This document shows, in pieces, positions 34,109-42,515 of a DNA stretch of 64,000 bases (positions are counted from its first letter, which is position 1; each line of letters begins with the position of its first letter). The notes beneath the pieces are model-generated. The model ran no database searches. It was not told the DNA's origin and saw only the letters and a program-made list of their open reading frames with translations. The position numbers and the translations under genes are program-made. The DNA is from Promicromonospora sukumoe 327MFSha3.1. Its GTDB lineage: Bacteria > Actinomycetota > Actinomycetes > Actinomycetales > Cellulomonadaceae. The stretch covers positions 1 to 64,000 of the forward strand of contig NZ_ARQM01000004.1 of NCBI RefSeq assembly GCF_000385135.1. The letters run 5' to 3'.

Positions 34109-36430
34109 TCAGGCTGGCGGAGCGGGTCGCGGATGCCGCACGTGCTGTCCAGGTCCGCCGGCCTGCCGCAGCCGGGTACGGGCCACGATCAGGGCGATTC
34201 CCGCCAGCAGGAGCGCGAGCGCCGTCAGGCTCTGCCAGAGGCCGGAGAACCCGGTGGCCGCCAGCTCGTCGTCGGCCGGCGGATTGTTGGCGGACGGTTC
34301 CGGCTCGTCGGTTCCCGCACCGTCGCCCGGCCCGTCATCCGGGTCGCCGTCCTCGCTCGGGCCTGGTGTGGGTGTCGGTGTCGGCTCTGGGGAGCTCGGC
34401 TCCGTGTCCAGCGTCCCGCCGCCGAGCCAGGCAGTCCGGGCGTCGGCCTCCGGATCGACGTCGCGGTCGGGAACGGCCTCGTACTTCGCGGAGCGCACGC
34501 TCTTGGGCAGGGTCGGGTGCTCCTGTTCGAACTCCGCCTCGGGCATCGGGTCGCGCGGGGCCTTCGGGAACTCGATGCCGCCGGTGACGTCCATGTAGTA
34601 GTCCAGGCCGCCGTGCTGGTACTCGTACCGGAACTGCACGGTCTCGCGGGCTTCCAGGAACGCGTCGTACACGTTCTGCGGGTCCCAGCCCTCGCGCACC
34701 GGCCACTGCGACACGTCGCCGCTGTCGATGACCTCGTGGAACGCGCCCGGCCGCACGGCGTCCCGCTGCCGCAGCCACTCCGCGGCGATCCGCGCCGTGT
34801 AGACGCGGCGCAGGTCCGCGTACTCGGGAGCGGTGTTCACGGCCTCCTCGATCAGCGGCGTCATGCTCTCGATGAGCACCTGGGTGTTCGCGTCCAGGGT
34901 CGACTCCGGCACGAGGTCCTCGCAGGTCGGCCCAGGAGGCGCGGCGTCGACCTCGAACGGCTCCATCTGCACCCGCAGCGGCGAGTCCAGGATGTAGAGC
35001 TGATCGCCGTCCTCGCGGGCCGACGCCGGCAGCGGCTCGATCCACATGCGCCACGAGCCCCAGCAGAGCTCGCCGTTCGGGCCGGGCTCCAGCGACTCGA
35101 AGAACTCCGCGCCCGAATCGGTGTCCGGATGCATGTTCGCGTAGAGGGTGCTCTTCAGCTCGAAGTCGGCCTCCAGCAGCACCCGGCCCGCCTCGGTCCG
35201 TCCGAACTGCTCATCGATGATCTTGTCCGGCTGGTCGGGGTTGAGGTTTACCCAGAACTGTTTTGGATCGAGGGCCAGCCACGTGAACAGCGCGTCGGAC
35301 GACAGGTCGAGTGTCGCCTCGCCGCCGAACGAGTCCGCTTCCCCGGAGAGCTCGTCGGCCGAGAACGCGTAGTCGAACTCGCCCGAGTCCGGATCGTCGG
35401 AGACGTATCGCAGCTCGAGGCTCGTCCAGTCGATCCCACCGAGACGAAGTGGGCCGAAGGAACGCGGGTTGTTGGTCGTGACCCACGACTTGGCGGACTG
35501 CAGCTTCTGGTTGTCGAGCGGGTTCGAGCCCGAGACGCTCGCCCTGCTCTGCACCGCGCCGCCGCTGGGCTGCCAGGTGCTCCCGCGCGGGTTGAAGGCC
35601 GATCCCGGGCTCGGCCTGGTCGGGTTGGTCTGCACGCCGTTCGTGTTCTGCACCGAGTAGCTCGCGCCGGAGGCGCGCACCTGCTGCGCCGTGGTCGTGC
35701 TTGGCGTGCTGCCGAACACGTGATGTGCCCTGAAGCCCGACCTGGTCAGATCTCGGTACGAGTTGAGCTGCGCCTGCGAGACGCTGTTTCCGGGCGTGAC
35801 GTTGACAAGCTGCTGCCGGCGCTGATTGACCGCGCTCGTGGTCTGGCCGTTCTGCAGGTTGGTGTCCCGGCACATCCAGTCCGCGGTGTCCATCGGGAAG
35901 AGTGCCGACAGCGAGGCGCGTTCGAACCCGAGGTTGCTGCTGAATGCGCGGTTCTCCCGGCCGTAGACCCGCTTGAAGCCCTCCCACGATGCTGGATCGT
36001 CGGTTGCCGCGAGGTATTGCTTGTAGCTCCACTCGAGCCGCTTCTGACTGTCCAGCGGTTCGGCGGCCCACTCGTCGGGGATCCGGTCCATGTACTCGAG
36101 GGTCGGTTCCTTGAGCGTGCCCAGGATCTTGTCGAGCTCGGCCGAGTAGGTGTAGTTCGCCTGGTCGGTCTCGACGGGCGCTGCTCCCGGTTCGGGGAAC
36201 TCCTCGTAGATGTACTCCTCGGACTGCCCGACGAGCTCCGAGCAGAGCTGGGTGTGGGAGTGGGCGAAGGCGTCCGGCGGGTCGAGCGCCGGAACGAGCA
36301 CCGCCCCGCCGACGGCGGCGGTCACGCCGAGGGCTGCGATCCGCAGCAATGGCCGCCCGGTGCGTCCCCTCCGCCACCGTCTCGGGCGTTCAGGATCTCG
36401 GGTCTCGGGCAGAACGGGCGGATGTGTCAT
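34109..36430 (-). CDS. LAxTG cell-wall-anchored surface protein
   Basis: 773 aa. The N-terminus has basic residues then LLRIAALGVTAAVGGAVLVPAL and AFAHS, a signal peptide. The C-terminus has a proline/threonine/aspartate-rich wall-spanning stretch (EPTPTPTPGPSEDGDPDDG), then LAATG, then a hydrophobic helix (WQSLTALALLLAGIALIVA) and a basic tail RTRLRQ. LAxTG is the sorting signal of class E sortases of high-GC actinobacteria. The body contains an asparagine/glutamine-rich middle (SVQNTNGVQTNPTRPSPG) and acidic regions but no domain I can name. No sortase gene is nearby, so it must be encoded elsewhere. Confidence 0.75.
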   Translation of the reverse strand: MTHPPVLPETRDPERPRRWRRGRTGRPLLRIAALGVTAAVGGAVLVPALDPPDAFAHSHTQLCSELVGQSEEYIYEEFPEPGAAPVETDQANYTYSAELDKILGTLKEPTLEYMDRIPDEWAAEPLDSQKRLEWSYKQYLAATDDPASWEGFKRVYGRENRAFSSNLGFERASLSALFPMDTADWMCRDTNLQNGQTTSAVNQRRQQLVNVTPGNSVSQAQLNSYRDLTRSGFRAHHVFGSTPSTTTAQQVRASGASYSVQNTNGVQTNPTRPSPGSAFNPRGSTWQPSGGAVQSRASVSGSNPLDNQKLQSAKSWVTTNNPRSFGPLRLGGIDWTSLELRYVSDDPDSGEFDYAFSADELSGEADSFGGEATLDLSSDALFTWLALDPKQFWVNLNPDQPDKIIDEQFGRTEAGRVLLEADFELKSTLYANMHPDTDSGAEFFESLEPGPNGELCWGSWRMWIEPLPASAREDGDQLYILDSPLRVQMEPFEVDAAPPGPTCEDLVPESTLDANTQVLIESMTPLIEEAVNTAPEYADLRRVYTARIAAEWLRQRDAVRPGAFHEVIDSGDVSQWPVREGWDPQNVYDAFLEARETVQFRYEYQHGGLDYYMDVTGGIEFPKAPRDPMPEAEFEQEHPTLPKSVRSAKYEAVPDRDVDPEADARTAWLGGGTLDTEPSSPEPTPTPTPGPSEDGDPDDGPGDGAGTDEPEPSANNPPADDELAATGFSGLWQSLTALALLLAGIALIVARTRLRQAGGPGQHVRHPRPAPPA

Positions 36431-36541
36431 GGTGGCTCTGCTTCTCCGTGGGTCGGACGGCGGAAACGGGCAGAGGCAACGTAGGAACGCGGGATCGGCA
36501 CGGGCAACGAATCGCAGCCAGCCGCAAAGCCTTGCCGGAAT

Positions 36542-37522
36542 TCATCCGTTGTGGGCCAGGCCGTCGCCCATCGTGGTGCGCACGTGCAGCACGGACGTGC
36601 CGTTGCGCGTCGTGGTGATCAGCCCCGCCCGCCGCAGCACAGCGGTGTGCCGGCTGACGCTGGAGAGTGACGTGGACGTGCGCGCCGCGAGTGCCGTGGT
36701 CGTCAGCTCCGTGTCCAGCAGCCGGAGCACGGTGGCCCGCGTCTCGCCGAGCAGCTCGCGCAGGGCGTCGGTCCCGGGCCGGCCCGTCTCGTTGCCGGGC
36801 TGCCAGAAGGCCTCGCGGTGGACGGGGTAGACCAGCACGGGCCGCAGCGCAGGGTCGGCCAGGGCGATCGGATGGTTGATGCCGAAGAAGGTGGGGACGA
36901 GCGACAGCCCCCGTCCTTCCAGGTGCAGGTCCCGGGTCACCGGGTAGGCGACCTCCAGGACCGGGGACCGCCAGCGGGCGGCCGGGCCCAGCCCGCCGAG
37001 CGCGGCCTCGACACCGTGCGCCAGGGTCCGGTGCGCGAGCCGGGTCACCGCGCGGCCGGAGATCTGTGCCGCCTGGTCGCGGTGCGGCGCCACGACGGTC
37101 CGGTGGTAGCGCCGCATCGCGACGCCCAGCCGGTGCAGCGCGGCGGTTCGGCCCGCCGCGACGTCGGCGAGCCAGGAGCCGCTGCCCCGTGGGGCGTCGA
37201 GCCGCCCGACCTCGGCACACAGACGCTTCTTGTCCGTGGACAGGACGGTCTCGACCCCCTCCTCGAAGTCCGTCGGCACGCTCATGGGCGTCAGGAAGTC
37301 GGGAAAGTAGCCACTGGCAGGGGCGAGTGCCGCCAGCAGCTCCGCGTCGCGCAGGAGCCCGGACTCGTGGAGCCTGCGCCGGGAGCGCCGGCTCCACGAG
37401 GCGAAGTACGACTCGGGCCTGACCATCTGATGGATGCTCAGCACGAGCTCCCACATGGGGTCGAGCCGGTCGCCCACGCGGGTGCGCATCAGGTCGACGG
37501 CGGAGAAGTGAATGCGAAGCAC
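36542..37522 (-). CDS. ArsR-type winged-helix transcriptional regulator (DUF5937-like)
   Basis: 326 aa from GTG 37522 with GAGGGGG upstream; an extension to 37552 is less likely. The N-terminus VLRIHFSAVDLMRTRV...MWELVLSIHQM is the usual beginning of a large actinobacterial ArsR-like group whose first domain is DUF5937. The C-terminal 90 residues form a winged helix (LRELLGETRATVLRLLDTELTTTALAARTSTSLSSVSRHTAVLRRAGLI) followed by NGTSVLHV. No metal-binding cysteines are evident, so metal sensing is unlikely. The target is unknown. Confidence 0.8.
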   Translation of the reverse strand: MLRIHFSAVDLMRTRVGDRLDPMWELVLSIHQMVRPESYFASWSRRSRRRLHESGLLRDAELLAALAPASGYFPDFLTPMSVPTDFEEGVETVLSTDKKRLCAEVGRLDAPRGSGSWLADVAAGRTAALHRLGVAMRRYHRTVVAPHRDQAAQISGRAVTRLAHRTLAHGVEAALGGLGPAARWRSPVLEVAYPVTRDLHLEGRGLSLVPTFFGINHPIALADPALRPVLVYPVHREAFWQPGNETGRPGTDALRELLGETRATVLRLLDTELTTTALAARTSTSLSSVSRHTAVLRRAGLITTTRNGTSVLHVRTTMGDGLAHNG

Positions 37523-37663
37523 AGGTCCCCCTCGGACTGTTCCAGCTCTCACACCGGCGAGGCCGGCGTTCTGTAGAGAGGTGTGAGGGGGCCCTGTGGT
37601 ACGTCGTCGACGCAGGTCAGCAAGGGTTGTCGACCACCCAGCCCCGGCAGCGCCGCGCCATCC

Positions 37664-39388
37664 TCACCCGCAGCCCGCGAGCTCCTCGGCGTCCGGCGTG
37701 AACCGGATCCAGTCGAACGCCGCCGTGAGCTCCGGCGTCGCCGCCGGGCCCCGGTAGGCGAACGGCCCGACGTCGGTCGCGGCGAGCTGGCCGGCCGGCG
37801 TCGCACGCCCCAGGTTGACGAAGGTCGCGCCGTCCACGCTGTACGACGCCGTCAGCCACTCGCCGTGGTTCGTGATCCGCAGCCACACGGTGTCGCCCGT
37901 CTCCGGCGGGGCCAGCGCGGAGTCCTCCGCCGTCCACGAGTTGTTCCGGTCCACGCCGTTGTTGCGCCACACGAAGTCGAACCGCTTGCCGGCGTCCACG
38001 TGCGAGATGTCGACGCGCACCGAGTTGGCGTCGTCGCGCCGCACGATGAGCCCCGCCTGCTGGAAGTTGACCTGCGGGTCGAGCGTGACCTGCGTGGTCA
38101 CCTCCCAGGGCGTGGCCGGGACCGGCTGGAGCACGAGCGGCGCCGACGTCGAGTTGCCGGTGTACGTGGGGATGCGCCACGCGCCGTCGGCCACGACCGA
38201 GCGGTCCAGGGCGCCGCGCACCGACGTCGACCAGAGCGAGCGGTCCAGCGACGAGCCGTCGAGCTCGTCGGAGCCCGCGCCCGTGCACTGCGCGTACATC
38301 GGGTCCTCGGGGCGCGTGTTGAGCGGGTCCCGCACGCCGTCGGGGTCGAGCACCGCGTGCCCGATCGTCGTGTGCGAGCGCTCGCCGTACTCGTAGATCA
38401 GGTGCGTCCTGCCGCGCTCGGTGACGATCTGCGGGGACGACGCCCGCCCGGCCTCCGGCGGCGCGGGCCGCGGGATGAACAGCGGCTCGGGCTCGCCCAC
38501 CTGCGTGAGGGTCCGGTCGACCTGCCGGGCGAACACCGTGCCGACGGTGGAGCCGTAGACGATGTAGTCGCGGCCCTTCCAGCGCCACAGGTCGGCGGCG
38601 GACACGTTGGTGCCCTCGGCCGGGCCGGGCGTGATGATCGGCTCGGGCTCGACCCGCCAGTCCTTGCCGTCGCGGGAGTACGCCAGGTTGATGTGCCGCA
38701 CGTTGGTGTCGTAGTTGGTCATGAACAGCATCGCCCAGCGGTCGCGGGACGAGCGGTCGGGGTTGGGGAAGACCCGCGCGTACGACGTCTCGGTGGCGTG
38801 CCGGCCCGGCTGGGCGGCGTCGACCATCTCGGTGGTGACGGCCTCGTCGCCGTACTCGAAGGTGACGCCGTCGGTCGACGTCGCGTACCGCGTCACGGTG
38901 TTGTCCCCGTGGAAGTACAGGTACATCCTGCGCTCGGCGGCGTTCCACACGGCGTCGGGGGAGGAGACGTGGGGCACGTCGTAGATGCCCTCCCACTGGT
39001 TGGCGACCACCGGGCTGCCCTCGTACTGGGTCCACGGTCCGTCGAGCGAGTCGGCGTACATCAGGTTGATGCCGCCCGGGTCGTCGTGCGGCGCGTAGTA
39101 GACGTACCACTCGCCCAGCGGGTCGCTCAGGTGCGCCCCGGCGTGGAACACCGACGGGAAGATGAACTCCTGGTTGGGGTTGTGCGGCAGCGTGTCGTCG
39201 AGCGGGTCGACGATCGCCCCGGTCGAGGTGAAGACCGGCAGCCCGGCGCCGTGCGCGCCGTGCGCCCCGGACGCGCCGGGGGCCCCGGAGGAACCGGGCG
39301 TCGCCGCCTGCGTCACGCCGGGTATCAGCGTGACCAGGAGGGCGAGGGTTGCGCCGGCCAGAGCCCGGCGCGCGGTGAGGACAGCCAT
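37664..39388 (-). CDS. Secreted five-bladed beta-propeller glycoside hydrolase-like protein with DUF1349-like domain
   Basis: 574 aa from ATG 39388 with GAAGGAG upstream. Signal peptide RRALAGATLALLVTLIPGVTQA. The catalytic-like part (about 45-365) has propeller repeats: NPNQEFIFPSVFHAG, GEWYVYYAPHDDPGGINLMYADSLDGPW, VPHVSSPDAVWNAAERRMYLYFHG and NVRHINLAYSRDGKDW, in the style of GH43/GH117-type enzymes. Residues 395-565 resemble DUF1349/laminin-G-like sugar-binding modules (QQAGLIVRRDD...RFDFVWRNNG...WLRITNHGEWLTASYSVDG). It is divergent from the LacI regulator and sugar ABC genes, so it probably releases the sugar they import. The substrate is unknown; the exact GH family is uncertain. Confidence 0.7.
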   Translation of the reverse strand: MAVLTARRALAGATLALLVTLIPGVTQAATPGSSGAPGASGAHGAHGAGLPVFTSTGAIVDPLDDTLPHNPNQEFIFPSVFHAGAHLSDPLGEWYVYYAPHDDPGGINLMYADSLDGPWTQYEGSPVVANQWEGIYDVPHVSSPDAVWNAAERRMYLYFHGDNTVTRYATSTDGVTFEYGDEAVTTEMVDAAQPGRHATETSYARVFPNPDRSSRDRWAMLFMTNYDTNVRHINLAYSRDGKDWRVEPEPIITPGPAEGTNVSAADLWRWKGRDYIVYGSTVGTVFARQVDRTLTQVGEPEPLFIPRPAPPEAGRASSPQIVTERGRTHLIYEYGERSHTTIGHAVLDPDGVRDPLNTRPEDPMYAQCTGAGSDELDGSSLDRSLWSTSVRGALDRSVVADGAWRIPTYTGNSTSAPLVLQPVPATPWEVTTQVTLDPQVNFQQAGLIVRRDDANSVRVDISHVDAGKRFDFVWRNNGVDRNNSWTAEDSALAPPETGDTVWLRITNHGEWLTASYSVDGATFVNLGRATPAGQLAATDVGPFAYRGPAATPELTAAFDWIRFTPDAEELAGCG

Positions 39389-39499
39389 GGTGCGTACTCC
39401 TTCGTCGCGGTGCATGACGTCGCGGTTGTCGTGACGCGGCCAGCCTTCGTGCGGAGCGGAGCGGCGGTCAAGGCAGGTCATCAGATCTATCAACGAACC

Positions 39500-39520
39500 C
39501 GCTGATAATGCGCCACATCG
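39500..39520. promoter_or_regulatory. Operator-like site, proximal to the secreted enzyme gene
   Basis: The core gctgataatgcgccacatcgg is a weaker version of the site at 39581: the left half matches it at nine of ten positions, the right half is degenerate. It lies about 115 bp upstream of the minus-strand gene and is consistent with LacI-family binding. Confidence 0.4.
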
Positions 39521-39580
39521 GCGCCCGGACGGTGCCCCGGGCAAGCGGCCCGGCCCGCCGAGGGGCCCGCGGGGCAGCTG

Positions 39581-39600
39581 CTAATAATGCGCATCATCAG
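39581..39600. promoter_or_regulatory. Operator-like palindrome for the adjacent LacI regulator
   Basis: ctaataatgcgcatcatcag has half-sites ctaataatgc and ctgatgatgc (8 of 10 match) with a central GC, the form typical of LacI-family operators. It lies about 75 bp upstream of the lacI-type gene in the divergent promoter region. Confidence 0.6.
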
Positions 39601-39675
39601 ATTGACCGCGCGCTCGGCGCCCCGTGAGACTCCGGATGTCAACGATGACCCGACCGGGCGTTTCGAGGAGGAGCC

Positions 39676-40779
39676 GTGCCACGTCGTCGCATCACCCAGA
39701 CCGACGTCGCCGCGATGGCGGGCGTCAGCCAGGCCACCGTCTCGTTCGTGCTCAACGGGAGCACGCCGGCGGGCGTGCGGATCAGCGAGGAGACGCGCCA
39801 GCGCGTGCTCGACGCGATCCGCATCACGGGCTACACCGCGAACCCCGCGGCCCAGCGCCTGGCGGGCGGCCTCGCCCAGATCCTCGGCGTCTTCACGTAC
39901 GAGGCCACGTTCCCGCGCGCCAGCCGCGACTTCTACGGGCCGTTCCTGACCGGCATCGAGCACGCCGCCGAGCGGCTCGGCGTCGACATCCTGCTGTTCA
40001 CCAGCGCGCCCGTCGCCGACGGCCGCCGCCGGCTCACCCGGGACGGCTGGCAGCGGCTCGGCGTGGCCGACGGCTGCCTGCTCCTCGGGCAGCACGAGCA
40101 CCGTGGCGAGCTGCAGCACCTGCTCGACACCAACTACCCGTTTGTCTTCATCGGCAAGCGCGGCAGCGACGGCGGTCGCCTGCCCTACGTGGGCGCCGAC
40201 TACGTGGGCGGCACCGTGCGGCAGATCGACCGCCTCGTGGCCCACGGCCACCAGCGCATCGGCTACGTCGGCATGCGCGGCACGGACCAGCCCACGCTCG
40301 ACCGCGTCGAGGGGTACCGCGACGCGATGAAGGCGCACGGCCTGACCACTCGGTTCGTCGAGCTGGAGGACGTCGCCGCCACCGCCGCCGAGATCGTCGA
40401 CCAGCGCTTCACCGCCGTCGTCGTGGCCCCGGAGAACCACCCGGAGGAGCTCGCGGACGAGCTCGAACGCCGCGGCCGGCGCGTGCCCGACGACGTGTCG
40501 GTGCTGCTGCTCGGCCAGCCGCACCACCCGCGGCGCGACGGCCGGCAGTGGTCCGGCTTCTCCGTGCCGCGCGAGGAGATGGGCGCCCGCGCGCTGTACC
40601 TCCTCTCCCGCCTCGTGTCCGACGACGGCCCCCGCCGCGAGCGCGAGCGCGAGCGCGACGCGCGGCGTCCGGCTGCGGTGACCGAGGCCGAGCTGCACCA
40701 GATCCTCGTGTGCCCCGACGTCGAGGGCGCCACCGTGGCCCCGCCGGCCGGGGCGCCGCCCGGGGCGGACGCCCCGTGA
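39676..40779 (+). CDS. LacI-family transcriptional regulator
   Basis: 367 aa from GTG 39676 with GAGGAGGA upstream. The DNA-binding head is ITQTDVAAMAGVSQATVSFVLNG (recognition helix SQATVSFVL) and the hinge-like region NPAAQRLAGG. The ligand-binding periplasmic-binding-protein-like core follows (ILGVFTYEATFPRAS...YGPFLTGIEHAAERLGVDILLF, then HGHQRIGYVGMRGTDQPTLDRVEGY). The C-terminus ends with an unusual arginine/glutamate run (RRERERERDARR). It lies between the secreted hydrolase and the transport genes and probably represses both through the sites at 39500 and 39581. Confidence 0.88.
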   Translation: MPRRRITQTDVAAMAGVSQATVSFVLNGSTPAGVRISEETRQRVLDAIRITGYTANPAAQRLAGGLAQILGVFTYEATFPRASRDFYGPFLTGIEHAAERLGVDILLFTSAPVADGRRRLTRDGWQRLGVADGCLLLGQHEHRGELQHLLDTNYPFVFIGKRGSDGGRLPYVGADYVGGTVRQIDRLVAHGHQRIGYVGMRGTDQPTLDRVEGYRDAMKAHGLTTRFVELEDVAATAAEIVDQRFTAVVVAPENHPEELADELERRGRRVPDDVSVLLLGQPHHPRRDGRQWSGFSVPREEMGARALYLLSRLVSDDGPRRERERERDARRPAAVTEAELHQILVCPDVEGATVAPPAGAPPGADAP

Positions 40780-40820
40780 CCGAGACCCCGAACCGACACC
40801 CACTTAAGGACGGACCACGC

Positions 40821-42443
40821 GTGACCCCTCAAGACCTGCAGACCGACGTGCTCGTGGTGGGCGCGGGCCTCGGCGGCATCGCCGCCGCGCTGGCCGCCGC
40901 CGACCGGGGCGCGAGCGTCGTCCTCACCGAGGAGCACCCGTGGATCGGCGGACAGCTGACCTCGCAGGGCGTGCCGCCGGACGAGCACCCCTGGGTCGAG
41001 CGGTTCGGCGTGACCGCCCGCTACCGCGCGCTGCGCGACGGCATCCGCGACGTCTACCGCCGCCGCTACCCGCTGACCGACGGGGCGCTGGACTGGGCGG
41101 AGCTCAACCCGGGCGCCGGGTGGGTGTCCAAGCTGTGCCACGAGCCGCGGGTCGCGGTCGGCGTGCTGGAGGAGATGCTCGCCCCGCACCGCTCGGCGGG
41201 ACGGATCCGGCTGCTGGAGCGCGTGCGCCCCGTGTCGGCCACGACCGACGGCGACCGGGTCACCTCGGTGACGCTGCGCTCCGTCGTCGGCGGTGCGGAC
41301 GTGACGGTCACCGCGGCCTACACGGTCGACTCGACCGAGACCGGCGAGCTGCTGCCGCTGACCGGCACCGAGTACGTCACCGGGTTCGAGTCGCGGCACG
41401 AGACGGGGGAGCCCAGCGCCCCGGACGTGGCCCAGCCGGACAACGTCCAGGCCCTGAGCGTGTGCTTCGTCGTCGAGCACACCGACGGTGACCACACGAT
41501 CGACAAGCCCGAGCGCTACGACTTCTGGCGCACCTACGCGCCCGCCGCCTGGGGCGGCGAGCAGCTCCTGTCGTGGACGGCGCCCAACCCGCGCACCCTC
41601 GCGCTGGAGAAGCGGTCGTTCACCCCGAACCCCGGCGACGACCCGCTGGCCGTGGACGCCGACCAGTCCAAGAACGCCGGCGACGGCAACCTCTGGCTGT
41701 TCCGCCGCATCGCCGCGCGCGACCTGCACGAGCCGGGGTTCTACGAGAGCGACCTGTGCCTCGTGAACTGGCCGAGCATCGACTACTTCCTGGGCCACGT
41801 GCTCGACGTCCCCCGCGAGGAGGAGGAGGCCCGGATCGCCGACGCCCGGCAGCTCAGCCTCTCGATGCTCTACTGGATGCAGACCGAGGCGCCGCGGCCC
41901 GACGGCGGCACCGGGTTCCCCGGCCTGCGGCTGCGCCCCGACGTCATGGGCAACGCGGACGGCCTGGCCCAGGCGGCCTACCACCGCGAGTCCCGGCGCA
42001 TCCGGGCGGTCACGACGATCACCGAGAACGACGTCTCGTACGCCGTGCGCGGCGACCAGGGCGCCACCCGGTACGCGGACTCGGTGGGCGTGGGCATGTA
42101 CCGCATCGACCTGCACCCCTCCACGGGCGGCGACACCTACATCGACGTGCCGTCCACCCCGTTCGAGATCCCCCTGGGCGCCCTGCTGCCGCGCCGCACC
42201 ACCAACCTGCTGGCGGGCAACAAGAACATCGGCACCACGCACATCACCAACGGGTGCTACCGCCTGCACCCGGTGGAGTGGAACGTGGGCGAGGCCGCCG
42301 GCCACCTGGCCGCGCACTGCCTCGCGACCGGCCGCACGCCGCACTCCGTCCAGTCCCGGCCGGACCAGCTCGCCGACTACCAGGCCGAGCTCGTCGCCGC
42401 CGGCGTCGAGCTGCGCTGGCCGGACGAGGCCCACCCCTACTGA
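40821..42443 (+). CDS. FAD-dependent oxidoreductase (FAD_oxidored family)
   Basis: 540 aa from GTG 40821 with AAGGA about 10 nt upstream; GTG 40776, overlapping the lacI-type stop, is an alternative. The dinucleotide-binding motif DVLVVGAGLGGIAAALAAADRGASVVLTEE is at residues 8-37, followed by GGQLTSQGVPPDEHPWVE, a signature of PF12831-type flavoproteins, and YTVDSTETGELLPL. The C-terminus has LLAGNKNIGTTHITNGCYRLHPVEWNVGEAAG, the second FAD contact. Located between a LacI regulator and a sugar transporter, it probably oxidises or epimerises an imported sugar or derivative; the substrate is unknown. Confidence 0.82.
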   Translation: MTPQDLQTDVLVVGAGLGGIAAALAAADRGASVVLTEEHPWIGGQLTSQGVPPDEHPWVERFGVTARYRALRDGIRDVYRRRYPLTDGALDWAELNPGAGWVSKLCHEPRVAVGVLEEMLAPHRSAGRIRLLERVRPVSATTDGDRVTSVTLRSVVGGADVTVTAAYTVDSTETGELLPLTGTEYVTGFESRHETGEPSAPDVAQPDNVQALSVCFVVEHTDGDHTIDKPERYDFWRTYAPAAWGGEQLLSWTAPNPRTLALEKRSFTPNPGDDPLAVDADQSKNAGDGNLWLFRRIAARDLHEPGFYESDLCLVNWPSIDYFLGHVLDVPREEEEARIADARQLSLSMLYWMQTEAPRPDGGTGFPGLRLRPDVMGNADGLAQAAYHRESRRIRAVTTITENDVSYAVRGDQGATRYADSVGVGMYRIDLHPSTGGDTYIDVPSTPFEIPLGALLPRRTTNLLAGNKNIGTTHITNGCYRLHPVEWNVGEAAGHLAAHCLATGRTPHSVQSRPDQLADYQAELVAAGVELRWPDEAHPY

Positions 42444-42444
42444 C

Positions 42445-42495
42445 GCGGGCGGCGTCCGCCCGCACCGGCACACGCCGGCGACGTCCCGTCGCCGG
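42445..42495 (+). promoter_or_regulatory. Two hairpins between the oxidoreductase and sugar-binding protein genes
   Basis: gcgggcg-gcgtc-cgcccgc (42445-42463) and ccggcgacg-tcc-cgtcgccgg (42475-42495) are both perfect inverted repeats. In intergenic position before a binding-protein gene they may stabilise the downstream mRNA segment or attenuate upstream transcription, a common arrangement for high binding-protein expression. Confidence 0.55.
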
Positions 42496-42515
42496 ATCAG
42501 TCCAAAGGAGAACTG

